Assembly: GCF_963678975.1 (NCBI RefSeq) | Contig: NC_089274.1 | Location: 25,271,053 to 25,335,052, forward strand | DNA length: 64,000 nucleotides | Source: Dysidea avara | Lineage: Eukaryota; Porifera; Demospongiae; Dictyoceratida; Dysideidae | Direction: 5' to 3' | Shown: in pieces, positions 1-12,645 of the stretch | How positions within the stretch are numbered: position 1 is the stretch's first letter | How the letters are laid out: every line of letters starts with the position of its first letter | Translations under genes and position numbers: made by a program | The notes under the pieces: generated by a model | Databases searched by the model: none | The model's input: the letters and a program-made list of their open reading frames with translations, nothing else | What the model was told of the DNA's origin: nothing

Positions 1-1163
1 ATTTGGTCACATTTATTAAGGCAACACACCTACAACGTAAACCACTTATGGTAATAACTTTAAATCAGTATGTGTATAAGTTAGCTCAAACCTGTTGTAG
101 TTTTAAAAAAATCGCATTGACAACTATGGAGTTATAAGGCAAAAACCAAGCAACTAAATTGTGGGGTCAAAATACTCTAATAGAACAGTCACCACAGGGT
201 AAAAAGAAATATTGAAAAATTTACCAGAGTTTGAACCAAGGACCCGCCAATATCCTTAACCACTGAGTCATTGCTATCACAGCTGTACACCTCACTTAAT
301 TTACTTTATAGATTCTCATAAACGTTTGCAATTTTGTAGCTCTACCATTAGAAAATCTATGTGTGTTCTATTAGGATCCTTGGTGTGCTCTATTAGATTA
401 TTACAAAAGTAATCAGATAAACTGTGTAACACAATACTATTGTAACTTCTCTATCGAACCAAAGCCAATATTATAGCCATTTTGGAACTGATTGGTGGGG
501 TAGTACACTACGATTTAGTCCCACTCATGCCAATTGTCATCATCATAATAAGTGCTATGCCAGCAAACTTGTGACAACAGACTGGAAATCGTATTTTAGC
601 GTAAAAGGGTACAGGATTTATTTTGTTAAAAGTTGAGCAACTACAACTTATTACATGAAAAAATTGAGATACTCTAATAGAACAGTCACTGTAAAATATA
701 CAATCCTAATAGACAAATGCATGCCTAACTTGGAAGGAATTTACTTGTTATAAAACACTGTACAAGTACTATACGACTGTATATAGTCATAGCCGTTAAC
801 AAGCAAGCACAAAATTGTAGAGCAATTATCAGTATTTATTGGTTATAACATGAATTCTTTGGCTTTGGTATTGGATCAGTTACTGCTGTTAGTCATTTGT
901 GGCATTCATCAAAACCATGAAGCTATTGTAGGAATGTTAGGTACCTAAAATTTCAGTGAATAATAATTTAACAGATCATTTCAGCATGCAGTTATATTAC
1001 ATCAATTAGTGAAAGACTGGAAGATTTTAACTTATGATAATTTGAATGCTGCATGCTCATTCACCCAGTTTTCCTAGTTTTTTTCATGTAGAATTGTAGA
1101 CATATTATGCAAGTTTATTATTGTTGCGAACATGTATATACATATCCCTTTAACACCATATAG
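1..1163. other. AT-rich non-coding DNA upstream of the first CD225-like exon
   Basis: No coding exon was found here apart from a SINE at 160-290. The proline/tyrosine-rich exon expected upstream of copy A is not present. In paralogues B and C it lies 708 and 761 bases before the membrane exon, so in copy A it lies farther upstream, outside the window, or has been lost. Two copies of the ACTCTAATAGARCAGTCA motif occur, at 173-192 and 671-688. Confidence 0.6.
160..290 (-). mobile_element. tRNA-derived SINE
   Basis: Read on the minus strand, an A-box-like TGACTCAGTGG (270-260) is followed 23 bases later by a B-box GGTTCAAACTC (237-227), the internal RNA polymerase III promoter layout of a tRNA-derived SINE. 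The body then carries TGACTGTTCTATTAGAGTA (192-173), a motif repeated all over the window. The exact 3' end and target duplication were not resolved. Confidence 0.65.
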
Positions 1164-2175
1164 ATGGTTGTACAAGAACAGCCACGTACAATTGTGGTTG
1201 CAAGTTACCCTGGTGCAGTTTCACAGAGCTTCCTTGTATTGTCTATTGTATGCGTAGTGCTAAGTGTCTTGTGCTCTTGGCCATCGCTGATATGTTCAAT
1301 TCCTGCACTGATCTGTTCAGTAGTGGTAAGTAGTTATGTATTCTGTATGACCTTATGGTAACCATAAATCTGCTACTCTATTTGTGATCATTTTGTTGGC
1401 ACTCGTGCATAAAATTTACACTTTGAAGATGGCTATCTCATAATTTAGTTGATTTCTTACACACTGTATGTAGAAAACTTGTCTATAACATGAGAAATTG
1501 CAGAAATAATTTTGTGGTTAAATTTTTATAGTTGTATTGTATGAATGCGTCATCTATTATGATTGAACCTAAACAGCTGTTTTCACCAAGGATGAATTGC
1601 ATCATACAGTACATAGTGTTGTATGTTAAGAATCATGGAAATTTGGCTTTTTTAGGCTGAAAAATTAAGTTTAATGTGGGGTTTAGGCTGTTACAGCCAG
1701 CTGTGGGGTTTAGGCTGCCACAGCCAGCTGTGGGCGTGCACCTGTTAATGTGGGTACCGTGGCATTTAAAAGATGGTGAAACATGCCAATTTAGGGATTT
1801 CAACACATTGCTACAATGCCAAGCAGGATTTTCCCTCATAGTTTATTGCTGGAACCCTACTTCATTATTAAAGTAATTTTTTATTGTGCTATATAAATTT
1901 TGATTTGGGCACACGATAATTGCTGCTGTGCCTCATTGCAGTTGTGCATGTAAGCCAGGCTGTTCTACAGGTTTTAAAGTAACAAACATTTCTCCTTGTT
2001 GTGTACTTCAAACTACAGTAAATATTCATTTCAGAGTAATGATAGTTTCAGCAGAGGAGACATTGAAAATGGCAAGACACAAGGAAAGTGGTCACTGGGG
2101 CTCAACGTTGCTGCTATTCTAACATTCGTTGTACTGGTTATCATCATAATTATTATTGAAGTGACTTCAAATTAA
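1164..2175 (+). CDS. CD225/dispanin-like membrane protein, copy A (3' exons only)
   Basis: Two exons are visible: 1164-1325, preceded by a TAG acceptor and followed by GTAAGT, and 2035-2175, preceded by TTTCAG and ending in TAA. Both junctions are phase 0, as in copies B and C. The first exon encodes MVVQEQPR followed by a hydrophobic segment with CSWPSLICSIPALICSV. The second gives a loop with SRGDIENG, then KWSLGLNVAAI and a run of I/V residues to the C-terminus. Two hydrophobic segments around a GD loop with nearby cysteines is the plan of the CD225 (IFITM/dispanin/PRRT) family, which are palmitoylated membrane proteins. Assignment is by pattern, not by a profile search. Exons 1-3 are not in the window. 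The ATG at 1164 aligns with an internal codon of the paralogues, so it is probably not the true start. Confidence 0.7.
1675..1734. repeat. 27-bp tandem duplication in the intron of copy A
   Basis: Two adjacent, nearly identical units of about 27 bases containing GGGTTTAGGCTG and CAGCCAGCTGTGGGG lie within the 709-base intron. The unit has short inverted complementarity (CAGCTG, GGCTG/CAGCC). No function can be assigned. Confidence 0.7.
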
Positions 2176-3800
2176 TTTTGAACTTGTTTGTGATATAGCT
2201 AGTTCATATAATAACTGCTCATCAATTGTAGCTAAATGACATTTGCTTAGAGAACATGTGCATTTTATTTTATGCAACTGAATTGTTATAAATTGTGTAC
2301 ATTTAGTGTGAACCACAATAGCAGTGTTGTGGAATCTGACTAACACTGTATAATTACAGATACAAACCAAATTGATATTATGCATTGTTTGATGATCATG
2401 AGTTGATGGAGGTGGTGGACTAATTGAAACCAGTAGTTGTAGCCAACCAGCCATGATGGTGTGGATTAAGCCTCCGGATAAAGTGACTCAGATCTATGAA
2501 TTACTGCATGGTATAGACAAGCTTAATGAATATTCAAAGGCTGTGAAATATCATTACTTTCTTACAGAATGTTGTGCATGTAGTACATGCATGCATAGTA
2601 GTAGAATAACTAATGGAAAACAACCATTAACTTCGTGAGGGTGTTCTGTCGTATATCATTGTGGCTAATTTAGCCATTCTGTGGTCTATGCATCATGTTC
2701 TGTAATGTCATGTGACAACAGTGAATATTTGTTGTGTGCTGCTGTGAATTTATTTAAATACCTGTGTGAGTGTGGAATATCACATAGATGTGACATTGGC
2801 AGGTTGCTTTGATTTGCATTTCTCAGTGTACATAAAGTATTCAGTATGGGTAAAAAGACCTGAGCTGGGGCATGCTTACTCAGGCTGTGGCTACAGCTAG
2901 GCTAAGTAGAAGACATGCATGCCAGACACTTGCAATTATATAGTTGTCATAGGTAACCACTAATATTTTTTGGAAAAACTTTCTTGTGTAAATAATGCAT
3001 ATCATATCTATGTAATGTATAGACACTTGAAACAAAAAGTACACCTGAAGGGGACTTGTTAGACAACTTTGACTTTCGATGTGCTCTAAAAATCTACACT
3101 AGATTCACTTTGTCATGAATGAAATAATTGGAATCTTAATTGCTACCATGCATGAAGCTAACAGAGAAAACCTTTTATTATTTCATGTATTGATTATTTA
3201 TAGCATTGATTCTACCACAAAGCTCAAATACATGGAAATCGTACCATTCTTTTATAAGAATGAATCGGATGATTTATTTAGGTCACATTTTTAAAGTTGT
3301 ACACACAAAAATCCATGAACAGAAATACAAACAGCATGTTATGTGAGTAAATTAATTTTGTTCTTCACATTCTGATCAACCTTTGTGGTTTATGAAAGCA
3401 TGTGGGAGGGTGCACTGTGAAAAAAGCTCAGAATAATAAGGTCTATAACAGTCTTATTATGTTAGTATTGGAATGAAATAGTACAGCATGTATTATTAGA
3501 TTAGGACTTTACTATAACAAGCTTATTGAATACATTTAAGACAGTCATATATTAGAGATTAAATCACTAGTATAGTGCGGTGTATTATCAGACTATACTA
3601 AGCCTATTTCAACCATATATTGGCTACTATACTACTGTACTTTTTTACTTTCCTATAATCTGTGGCTACCTTAATTAAATAATTTCTATAATTATATTTG
3701 TAATGAATTTAATTCTGTAAATATGTTAAAACCACAATAAGTACAGCTAGTAAATCAATGTCTCCTTGGCCATGGCAGTATCAAATCAATTTCGTCATTT
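2176..3800. other. Intergenic DNA, no gene seen
   Basis: This is AT-rich sequence downstream of copy A. Short open frames such as that at 2453-2638 have no recognisable family, splice context or composition bias. No mobile element was recognised. Confidence 0.5.
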
Positions 3801-5123
3801 ATCAGTCTTTATCCAACTGCAGCAGGTAAGACAGTAAATACAATTCACAAGTTCCATTACAAATTACCTGTATTATCATCACTATGTAGAACTCTGTGAC
3901 AATCTGATAGTCGTCTCCCACAGCTCTAATACAAAGATGGTAAATATAATGTGTATTCTGGATAATCGTTGGACTTACAGTTTGCAACAATAAGAATCTC
4001 ATAAAACTGAGACCTTGTCTGGAAACCTAGTATTACCATGTAGAACGGTGGCTAGGTCCCACAACTCTATTAAAGATGGTAAATATAATGCGTATACTGA
4101 ACAATCACTGTACTTACAGTTTGTAACAATTTTTTAAAACTGAGACCGACAATCCATGTACATCTAAGACAAGTCTAATAAGACCAGGTCTCACAACCCT
4201 AAATGGAGGCAAACATAATTCATATTCTGGATTATTTGGTGCACTTACAGGTGTTATCAGTGAGTCTAACCAGACATAAAACAGCCATGCACTTAGTATG
4301 TGACTTTGTTGGGCTAAAGTGTTACGTAAACTCACAAGAAGCATCTGATATACTGATAAACAAGTCCAAGAATCTTGTAATCACTAAGTACAACTGAAAC
4401 AAGACTAAATATAATATAATTTGCATACTCTCAGTGAACTTACTTTTGTTAGCAATACGAGCATGGTCAGTGAAATAAGGACAAACAAGACGGAACAGGT
4501 TCTTGAAAACACTCAACTCATTTACAGTACCAGACAAGGTAGCAGCCGTCAGCTGTTGATAAAAAGTAGTGAAATACATGCCAGAAGAAATGAGACCAGT
4601 TTCCACAAACCTAAACGAAGGTAAATATAAATTGTATACTGGACACTCTCAGTGTACTTACTTACAGATGTTAGCAATAAGAAGAATCTCCTAGAACTGA
4701 GACCAAGTCTGTAATTCTACCCTATTGAAAAGAGAATGAATAAAAACACAATCAGGCTTAATGCACTTACAGCTGTAAGTAATTAGAAGATGACGTTGAT
4801 CAACTCCGTGAAAAAAGGAACAAAACTGTCTGCATATGGTCACTACCAGATTCTTTAAAGGAAGCAGCTGCCATTGAAGGAAACTAACACTGCAGATGTT
4901 GTACACTGACAGCCTGTAGAACTAAGAGGTTCGACAAGAAACTGTACCTCTGAAGAGATAATATACAAAATCGTAAGAGCAGACCATGTATACTCTTACC
5001 GTTGATGGCTGATGAACTGTGTCCACTCGTCATCCGCCATAAGCTGAGATAACAGGATATAAAACATGTAGCTAATACGTACACAGCAACACCAAAGTTG
5101 AATCGTTTGCAGGCCATTGTCAT
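3800..5123 (-). pseudogene. Decayed multi-exon gene with signal-anchor first exon and tandemly repeated exons
   Basis: On the minus strand, exon 1 (5123-5000) starts ATGACAATGGCC and encodes a short basic N-terminus (MTMACKRFNF), then a hydrophobic segment (GVAVYVLATCFISCYLSLW) like a signal anchor or signal peptide. It ends at a GTAAGAG donor in phase 1. A second block (4949-4771) has a good acceptor and reads in phase, with a Cys-rich start, but breaks by frameshift near 4880. Further down, similar units recur about every 130-220 bases around 4700, 4600, 4250, 4100 and 3950. Each joins a GTAAGT donor, a short AT-rich intron of about 50 bases with ATATTTAC, and an exon beginning with a GTTGTGGGA-like sequence and containing GTCTCAGTT. 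Some units stay open (near 4606-4390 and 4195-4115); others contain stops. I do not recognise the family. It may be a degenerating gene, or a live one that skips dead exons. Confidence 0.4.
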
Positions 5124-5273
5124 ACAATACACAATAAACAATTTAATACGGCTAAACCTATCGTACAAGCTATCATTTTAGTCTAATGCTTACTCATCTA
5201 GAGCTGTTTTTGATTGCTGCCATCGAAGGAATTGTCCACTTGGCCGCGCCACTTCACCACTACAGCCAGCAGG

Positions 5274-5352
5274 CAGCGGCGGAGGAAGTAGTTGATATGA
5301 GGGGGGGCTGGGCTGACCCAGAGTTATTTCTATAGTTTGGTAAGGTGAGACC

Positions 5353-5383
<31 letters not shown>

Positions 5384-5652
5384 TCGCAACCAACTGACAA
5401 GAGCTTTCCACCTCACCAGCTACCATTTCTAGCTGATAAACTATACATAAAAATCCTTTCATAGCTCGCTACACACTGACTACTTTATTAGAGTGACTGC
5501 TCTATTAGAGTATCTCGATCTTTATCACGGTTTTCAGCGGTGAGCCCCACTCCAAGAAAGATAATTTCGGTGTGATATCATTCTGAGGGGGGCTAAGCCC
5601 CCCCTCAGCAGACCGAGGGGGGGCTTTAGCCCCCCCCTTTCCGCCGCCTATG
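5274..5652 (-). mobile_element. hAT-like MITE, GGCGGCGG family, copy 1
   Basis: The element begins CAGCGGCGGAGG, ends CCGCCGCCTATG and is flanked by a perfect 8-bp target duplication CCAGCAGG (5266-5273 and 5653-5660). Eight-base duplications and CAG ends fit hAT elements. Inside are a poly-A run of about 30 bases (5353-5381), G/C homopolymer blocks, and two inverted copies of the CTCTAATAGAG motif (5478-5512). It carries no transposase. Confidence 0.8.
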
Positions 5653-6516
5653 CCAGCAGGGATGTACAGTTGTGGTCCATAACTATCATCGTGGCTCATT
5701 GGACGATAGCGCCGATCGCGCACACTCTCTCCGCGAGATACACCGTCGTATCACTCACATTTACAACCTCTGATACAACAATAGCGACAAAGATGGCGAC
5801 TTAATTGCATCTAATACGCATGCGCACACCACTGACCCCTTCAATTTTAAACAAGCATTACTACGAACTTTTGCAGGTGTGCTAACTGTGCAAGAAAATC
5901 TAGATTTGTATGGCTCTTAGATTGAATAATTAATTTTAGTGGTATTATATGCTTTGCTATATGAAAATGTGTGCGTATGAAATTATCACAACAAACTGAA
6001 GTTAGTTAGCTAGCTATAGTGATTAACAGAAGTGTAGCTACTTATTGTAAAATCATTATGACTTTGTTTGGTACAGTAAAAAAAATCTTAAGTCACATGA
6101 GATGCTTATAATGAGATGGTGAAGCTAAAAGTGAGACAATAATGAGACCTGATGGTGAAGCTAAAAAGTTATCACATTTAGTTAAGTAAACAAAGCCATA
6201 CAAAGAATGTGTATTAAACTAAAATATAATCTGTTTCCCATAATATAAGATGGGGTTTATACTAAAGTATAAGATAGTTAGTATAATGCAAGACTATACT
6301 GAGATTATTTGTATAGTTTAAGCCATTAGATATACCATCTTATATTCCTCTTTTTTCACAGTGGTGTTTGAGTATGCAATCTGGTTGAATTTAGTCAGGT
6401 GCTTCTGAGACTCTAGTAAATGACAACTGTATAATAAAGAATTAGAAAAATGTACTTCATAGTCTGTATTATAATTTGTAGTATACTAAGCCTGGCTCTT
6501 GAAAAGGATGCAATAG
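5653..6516. other. CpG-richer block then AT-rich DNA; possible promoter of the minus-strand gene
   Basis: Between about 5660 and 5830 the sequence is unusually rich in CpG for this window (GATAGCGCCGATCGCGCAC, CTCTCCGCGAGATACACC) and holds an ACGCATGCGCAC palindrome at 5816. It sits about 550 bases upstream of the signal-anchor exon on the minus strand, with the MITE between, so a promoter or 5' UTR role is plausible but unproved. From 5830 to 6516 nothing was recognised. Confidence 0.35.
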
Positions 6517-7326
6517 CAATAGACAAATTTCATTATAACGTATAATAATAACTGCTACCCCTAGCAACCTGAATTTTGCATAAGATGTAGGTGACAATAT
6601 GTCAATATCTAAAGTAACTTCTCACTTAATTGAGGGATTTCAACATATACAAAAGCCAAAATTTCAAAAAATATCTCAATTTTTACATAATTTGTAGGTG
6701 AGAATTTCAATAATAATCTCTCCAAGTTTTAAATGGATAGTGTATTTAGGTCATTAATACCATACCTGTTTTACTGTCCATACAAAAGTCTCAATAGTAG
6801 CAGTGAAATTTACCCCGTATTTCACTGGTAGCAGTAAAAAGTTGTAATTGCAATTTCATTGGCTAGAATTTATGTTAAAAATGTAATGCCAATTAGTGTT
6901 GAAGCGTGTTTAGTACATAGTGACAAATTGTGTACATAGCAATGCTTATGCACAGCATGCGTATATGCAGCAAGTATGGGAATAGCATGGATATAGCAGT
7001 GAAATTTGGGATAAATACCACTCTTGTTGCAGTGAAAATAGAAATTTCAGGTGAATTTTATCCATTTTGAATGCAACACTTGTGGTATTTATCCCAAATT
7101 TCACTGCTACCCATGCTATTATTAGTACAAATATGACATTTTTTAATCCCATGATTTATGTGGTTGCCCTTCAACTTCAAAATGTGATATCTCATGACTT
7201 ATATATGCTATCCATTTAAAACTTGGAGAGGTGATGACTTTAGACATTGACACCTACAAATAATGAAAAATTTAGGTTGCTAGGGGCAACGGTTAATTTC
7301 TTCATTATTATGAAATTTGTCTATTG
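6517..7326. mobile_element. Palindromic (foldback-type) element, about 810 bp
   Basis: The outer ends are inverted: CAATAGACAAATTTCAT at 6517 against ATGAAATTTGTCTATTG ending at 7326. Further matching pairs run inward: TGCTACCCCTAGCAACCT against AGGTTGCTAGGGGCAAC, and AAGTTTTAAATGGATAG against CTATCCATTTAAAACTT. A second, inner palindrome occupies 6981-7120. Part of the left arm (about 6764-6960) is a diverged copy of 52560-52720 plus 53513-53560. No transposase is seen. Confidence 0.65.
6981..7120. repeat. Inner palindrome related to 56448-56584
   Basis: AATAGCATGGATATAGCAG at the left and a diverged inverse (CTGCTACCCATGCTATT) at the right enclose GTGAAATTTGGGATAAATACCA and its inverse. 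The copy at 56448-56584 has the same ends (AGCATGGGTAGCAGTGAAAT), so this is a dispersed small inverted-repeat family. Confidence 0.65.
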
Positions 7327-8600
7327 CATGCACTTGCTACTCCATGGCCATACACCATAAGTATATGCAAAATATACTCAAGGTCAGCTTGAGAGAAGAG
7401 CATGCAATTTGCTCATATGTCAACTCAGTAAGAAATTTAGAGTATCATAGGTGTGTGTGCGTGTGTGAATATATCAATAAAACTTCTATGTATATGTGTG
7501 GCAGGTTTAAATTATGCAACACAAGCCATTCAAGTGAGCATGCAGTATCCATAGTTTGCATGAAAATTGTAGGTATTTGGTTCGACAAGATAGGGAAACT
7601 TGTAGTGAGGTGGAATATGATAAACAAATAAGTATATGTAAGTGTCAATTATTATATACTATACATAATATGTAGTTAAGATCAAGATACTTTTCAAAAT
7701 TGAATGGTTTATTAGTGTAGAGTGTGCAGCTATAAAATCAATGTCTATACAGGTTTGTAAGTTTAGATTATCCCATATTGTGCTTTGTTTGGACACTGAA
7801 ATTATAAGATATGGCCTTTTTAGCACATCCATGTGCATTATTTCACTTATTTGTCCTGCAAGAATTAGATTGTTCTAACATTGGAGGGAGTTAACAACAT
7901 TTTGAGGGAGACTGTTCTACATGTGCTGACCAATCTGTTGGTGTAGATCTGATGAATTGCTGAAGTGGAATGGAATATCATTTATACAATTGATTATTTT
8001 GTAGATTTCAACCAAGTCACTACTATTATGTTGCCTAAGGCAGTACACAGAGTGCAGGTTTAAATAGACAAGTCTTCATAATTCAACAATCTCAGAATCA
8101 ACTTTACTCTTTCATGTTCTTTGCCAGGTATACACAAGGCACAGTAATCTGAGTGAATGAATATGACTTAGTAAGATAAAAGAACCTTTTGTAAGATGCT
8201 TCAATGTTTGCCTTATCAACTCTAAAATTTCATGGATTTTGCAGATACGTAATCACAATGAAGAGTGAAATCTGGTTTTGACGTTGACCACACACCTACG
8301 AAATTATAAATCTTTCATTAGACAACTCATCAATGTTTGATCAGATATTGAATATTCATAAGATATCATACTTAAGTAATTTGTTTATATATGGTCAAGG
8401 TCTTGAATCTCTCATCAGGATATGCAACCTGTATCACATGTGCGTTAGTTAGTTTCAAGCAGTTCATGGCACATGTGACAAACCACAAAAGGGATTAACA
8501 CCGTGACACCATATTACAAGCTGTGACTTGGTAGACTTCTATATGGCATTGTTGTTGGTATGCAGTCAAATTGTACAGTATGTATACCTGAGAGTTTCAA
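7327..8600. other. Intergenic DNA, no gene seen
   Basis: AT-rich sequence without recognisable exons, mobile elements or long repeats. The 104-codon open frame starting at 7317 overlaps the end of the palindrome and has no family resemblance. Confidence 0.5.
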
Positions 8601-8697
8601 GGGCTCCATGAAATACCCCTTTGGAAATTGGGATGACTTGACTATTTTTCCTGGTTCTCTAAAATGGATTACTTATGGCATAACTTAAAGGACAATT

Positions 8698-9031
8698 CAT
8701 AGGCGGCGGAAAGGGGGGGGGGGGGGGGGGGCTAGGGGGCTAAAGCTCCCCCTCAGAATGATATCACACCGAAATTATCTTTCTTGAAGTGGGGCTGAAA
8801 ACCGTGATAAAGATCGAGATACTCTAATAGAGCAGTCACTCTGTGTAGCGAGCTATGTAAGGATTTTTATGTAGTTTATCAGCTAGAAATGGTAGCTGGT
8901 GAGGTGGAAAGCTCTTGTCAGTTGGTTGTGACCTTTTTTTTTTTTTTTTTTTGGTCTCACCTTACCAAACTATAGAAATAAGTCTGAGTCAGCCCAGCCC
9001 CCCCTCATATCAACTACTTCCTCCGCCGCTG
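8698..9031 (+). mobile_element. GGCGGCGG-family MITE, copy 2
   Basis: It begins CATAGGCGGCGG, ends CCGCCGCTG and is in opposite orientation to the copy at 5274. The unoccupied site is visible in the other duplication arm near 30664 (TTAAAGGACATTATTACTC). Here the flanks read AAGGACAATT and AAGGACATT, so the target duplication is AAGGACA plus or minus a base. It contains the CTCTAATAGAGCAGTCA motif (8822-8838) and a poly-T tract. Confidence 0.8.
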
Positions 9032-9778
9032 AAGGACATTATTACTCAAGTCACAATAGCCACTCAAATTATCTGCATTACAAAACTACAAACTGGCTAT
9101 GTTGCTATGCATGGAAGCCAAAAAGCATAATCAGAAGCCTGATAAGAACATTGTTTACAACAAAGTGCAACACATAGCTAAGCTGAATGGTTAATTACCA
9201 CAAAATCTCACAGGGATTTTTTCTTATAGAGTAATGAGTATCATATAACCGTGTTTTGCTTGTTTGTAATTTTAATGTTTTTGTGAATCCTGTGATGACA
9301 CATGACAGCATGATACCCCAATGTAGATGGGAAATTTTCACAAAACTTAGAAGCCTGATTATCTCACTTACATCATATGCAAGGTCTCTAGTAAGGAAGT
9401 AGAGTATCAAATACATTCCAGTTATTATCTATGAATATCTACCAATGAATGTTTTTTGTTTGTGCACTATAGAGCTATCTGTATATAGGTAAACAAGTGA
9501 GGTACGTAGCTTGCTGGTTTACTGGGAAACATGTAGTGCTATGAATGTGCATATTATATGCAAGGTGTTGATGGCTACTATATAAAGTTGATATTTGTAG
9601 TCATAGTACTGTTATACGTATATGAATGCTGAATCATAAAATACATAGTTACCACTACAATGATTCAGCATTTGTGTATAGCTAGACACGTAGCTGAGCC
9701 TTGCTGTCCACAGGGTTGTGCAATCCATGCTCCCCCAAATGAGGTATCATGTAACCCATAAGAACGGTGTAATCAGGA

Positions 9779-9998
<220 letters not shown>

Positions 9999-10291
9999 GA
10001 ATAATGTGTTATGCATACACATGCAGCTCATTAACTACATACATATTATTTGAATGAAAATTTTTACTCATAGTAAAACTGTGCAATTTTTCCAACAGGC
10101 CATTCTGTTTTCTTTCATAGAGAGAAGACAGTGATATGATTATATGACATTGTATAATAGTATGTTCACGTTGAGCTGAACCCTCAAAATCATTTAATAA
10201 CTCATGGATGTAATTACATACGATCTTGAAATTTGGCTCATTTGTAGTACTGCTTGACTATGGCGCGTATTGTGGGCAAAAATTCAATGCG

Positions 10292-10507
10292 AAAAATCGA
10301 TCGAATTTTTTAATCGATCAAAAATTTCAGCCAATTGAATTTTATCATCGATCAGCAAAATCGATCGAATTGTATCACCGATCAGCAAATTCGATAGAAT
10401 TGTATCATCGATCAGCAAAATCGATCGAATTGTATCATCGATCAGCAAAATCGATCGAATTGTATCATCGATCAGCAAATTCGATAGAATTGTATCATCG
10501 ATCAGCA
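10292..10507. repeat. 30-bp minisatellite, left block
   Basis: Tandem 30-base units of the type AAAATCGATCGAATTGTATC plus ATCGATCAGC, about six copies, the first degenerate. Because 30 is a multiple of three it gives long open frames (SIELYHRSA repeats) that are not genes. It resumes at 10728 after an insertion. Confidence 0.9.
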
Positions 10508-10727
10508 ATTTTTATTTATTTATTTATTTATTTATTTTTTTTTATTCCGGCCCTAATGGCACTCCCATCCTCCCCGATCTCTAGCTAGAAGTTAAACCTA
10601 ATTTAATTTATAAATGACAAAAAGCAGAAAAAAGAAAAAGCAGCTAAACCTACAGAGCCTACACAGGCCTACAAAAACACCGCATGGACCGCCAGCATAC
10701 ACACAGCAAAACCCTCGGACAGGGGCC
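10508..10727 (-). mobile_element. Retroposon (SINE-like) inserted in the minisatellite
   Basis: On the minus strand the insert starts near TGGCCCCTGTCCGAGGG and ends ATTAGGGCCGGAATAAA followed by an (AAAT)n tail (10508-10535 on the plus strand), the look of a retroposed element. The minisatellite continues in register on both sides. No pol III boxes were identified with confidence. Confidence 0.55.
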
Positions 10728-10905
10728 AAAATCGATCAAATTGTATCATCAATCAGCAAAATCGATCGAATTGTATCATCTATCAGCAAAATCGATCGAA
10801 TTGTATCATCGATCAGCAAATTCGATAGAATTGTATCATCAATCAGCAAAATCGATCAAATTGTATCATCTATCAGCAAATTCGATCGAATTGTATAATC
10901 GCTAA
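10728..10905. repeat. 30-bp minisatellite, right block
   Basis: Continuation of the same 30-base unit, about six copies with variants (ATCGATCAAATT, ATCTATCAGC). Together with the left block it formed one array of about twelve units before the insertion. Confidence 0.9.
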
Positions 10906-12645
10906 TAATTTATTTATTATAATGCTTAATTATGGTGGCCGACTCGCAGTGAATTGGGGCGGAGACTAAAATATAACTGATCAAATTGTACAGTAATATT
11001 ATTGATAATTTAACCCATAATCTAGCTCGCAATTAGCCACAGCTATCAAAGGCGTAGGAACAGCCCCCCAGTCTGTGGCCATTGATAGAGACAACAGTCC
11101 AGTTTGATATACTCTAATAGAGCGGTCAGGAACTTATAGAGCAGTCATGTATATACCCTAATAGAACATTCATTTAAACATAATAAAAGAATTTCATTGG
11201 ATAATTGCTTTGAAATTTTTCATCTTTATCGGCTGGATGTATAATATTTTTAGACCAGGCATTAATATGGTTGAAGGTGTCGCAAAGCTGGGTATGACCT
11301 TATATACTGCTATAGCAGTTAACTGTGATCATTAGGGTATATGAAATTAATCCATGCATATAATATTATGCTATACATATTTTGTAGTTTTAGATCAAAA
11401 TTATTATTTTGATTGTAAGTCTATTCATTTGAATCAATGGATGGAATGAAACTTCAACAACTATAAACTTAATGTAGAGGTCTTTAAATATTCCTTTTGT
11501 CCCAGTGCTATATTCAGTTTGTTCTTGAAACATCACAACCTTGTTTGCTATATATATATACTCTGTATAGAGTCTGTACATTAATTATAATATCACATTA
11601 ATGTACATAAAATAGCCATCTGTTGTGCAGAGTTATTTCATACTGGTAGTCGTGTAGATCTATTTCAAAGAGTCCAGTTGTTAGTGAAGGACCTTCTAGT
11701 AGTGATTCCTTGCTTGGTTCTAGTGGAAGTAGCTCAAAGAGTCCTTGTTCTCAGTAGCCCTAGCTCTAGCCCTAATTACAAATCTTTGACGGTGGAAGTT
11801 GAATCAGAGCATTAACATGGTATATATGGTTGCTAAAAGACACTATGTAAGCATAACTGTAATTAGAATTATTGGTTAAAATTGCTTCCAGATTCAACCT
11901 CATAGCACTTATTTTTCAAAACTTTTCTGAGGGAGGGGAGGGGCTTTGCGCACTGTACATGTACTCACAGGTAACTATACCTTCCTCTGCCACTGCTTTA
12001 GTGGGCCCCCTATAATTTTTTTGCCTTGCTACGCCCATGGCTTTATTGATTATGATTATACCACAAAACTGCTAGCTATTCAAGTTTCATTCTATACGTA
12101 TAGAGCTTTCACTTTTACCCTAATAGAGCAATCAGCTATACTCAAATGGAAAAGTAACTTGAATATATAAGATGGAGTTACAAAAGTAGCAGAATATTCT
12201 TTAAAGGTTAGTAAAGTGCTTTATATAGTTATTAATGGAATTAGTAGCTTTTTGATTGTTGCATGCATGGAGTAGCTAATCATATAACTAAATTAACATA
12301 ATATTATCATAACTTGGTATAAGGACCGAATCTCACTGTTGTATCAGAAACCTGTATGTTTGGGATGTATGTTGTACTTTTAACTGCATGTGTTTGAAAA
12401 ATAATGAACAGTAACCACCCACCTGCATCGAATTTTCAAAAAATCTGAGCAAGAAACTGGTATTCAAGTTTCATGCATTGGCCTAAAGGTATTTTCTGTA
12501 CATCCATGAAATGTCTAATGTAATGTCTGTCCAGCAGCATTTTAAAATCATTAGCTAATCAATGGGCTAATGAACTCCAGTTCTTACTTTAATTATACTC
12601 TACTGCAATAGAAATTTAATTTTGCATATATAAATTAGTGTATAG
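10906..12645. other. Intergenic DNA with scattered CTCTAATAGAG motifs
   Basis: No coding exon was recognised. Motif copies lie at 11111-11128, 11131-11149 (partial), 11154-11173 (partial) and 12118-12135 (partial). Open frames such as 11946-12170 are short and featureless. Confidence 0.45.

Noticed and set aside
5190-5723. Open frames of 72-90 codons with poly-Phe and poly-Pro
   Set aside because: They lie wholly in the MITE at 5274-5652 and its poly-A and G/C homopolymers; the same holds for 8915-9130 and 12829-13035.
10226-10905. Repeat protein with SIELYHRSA units; also resembles a CRISPR array at first glance
   Set aside because: It is a 30-base minisatellite without spacers, open in several frames because 30 is a multiple of three, and is interrupted by a retroposon.
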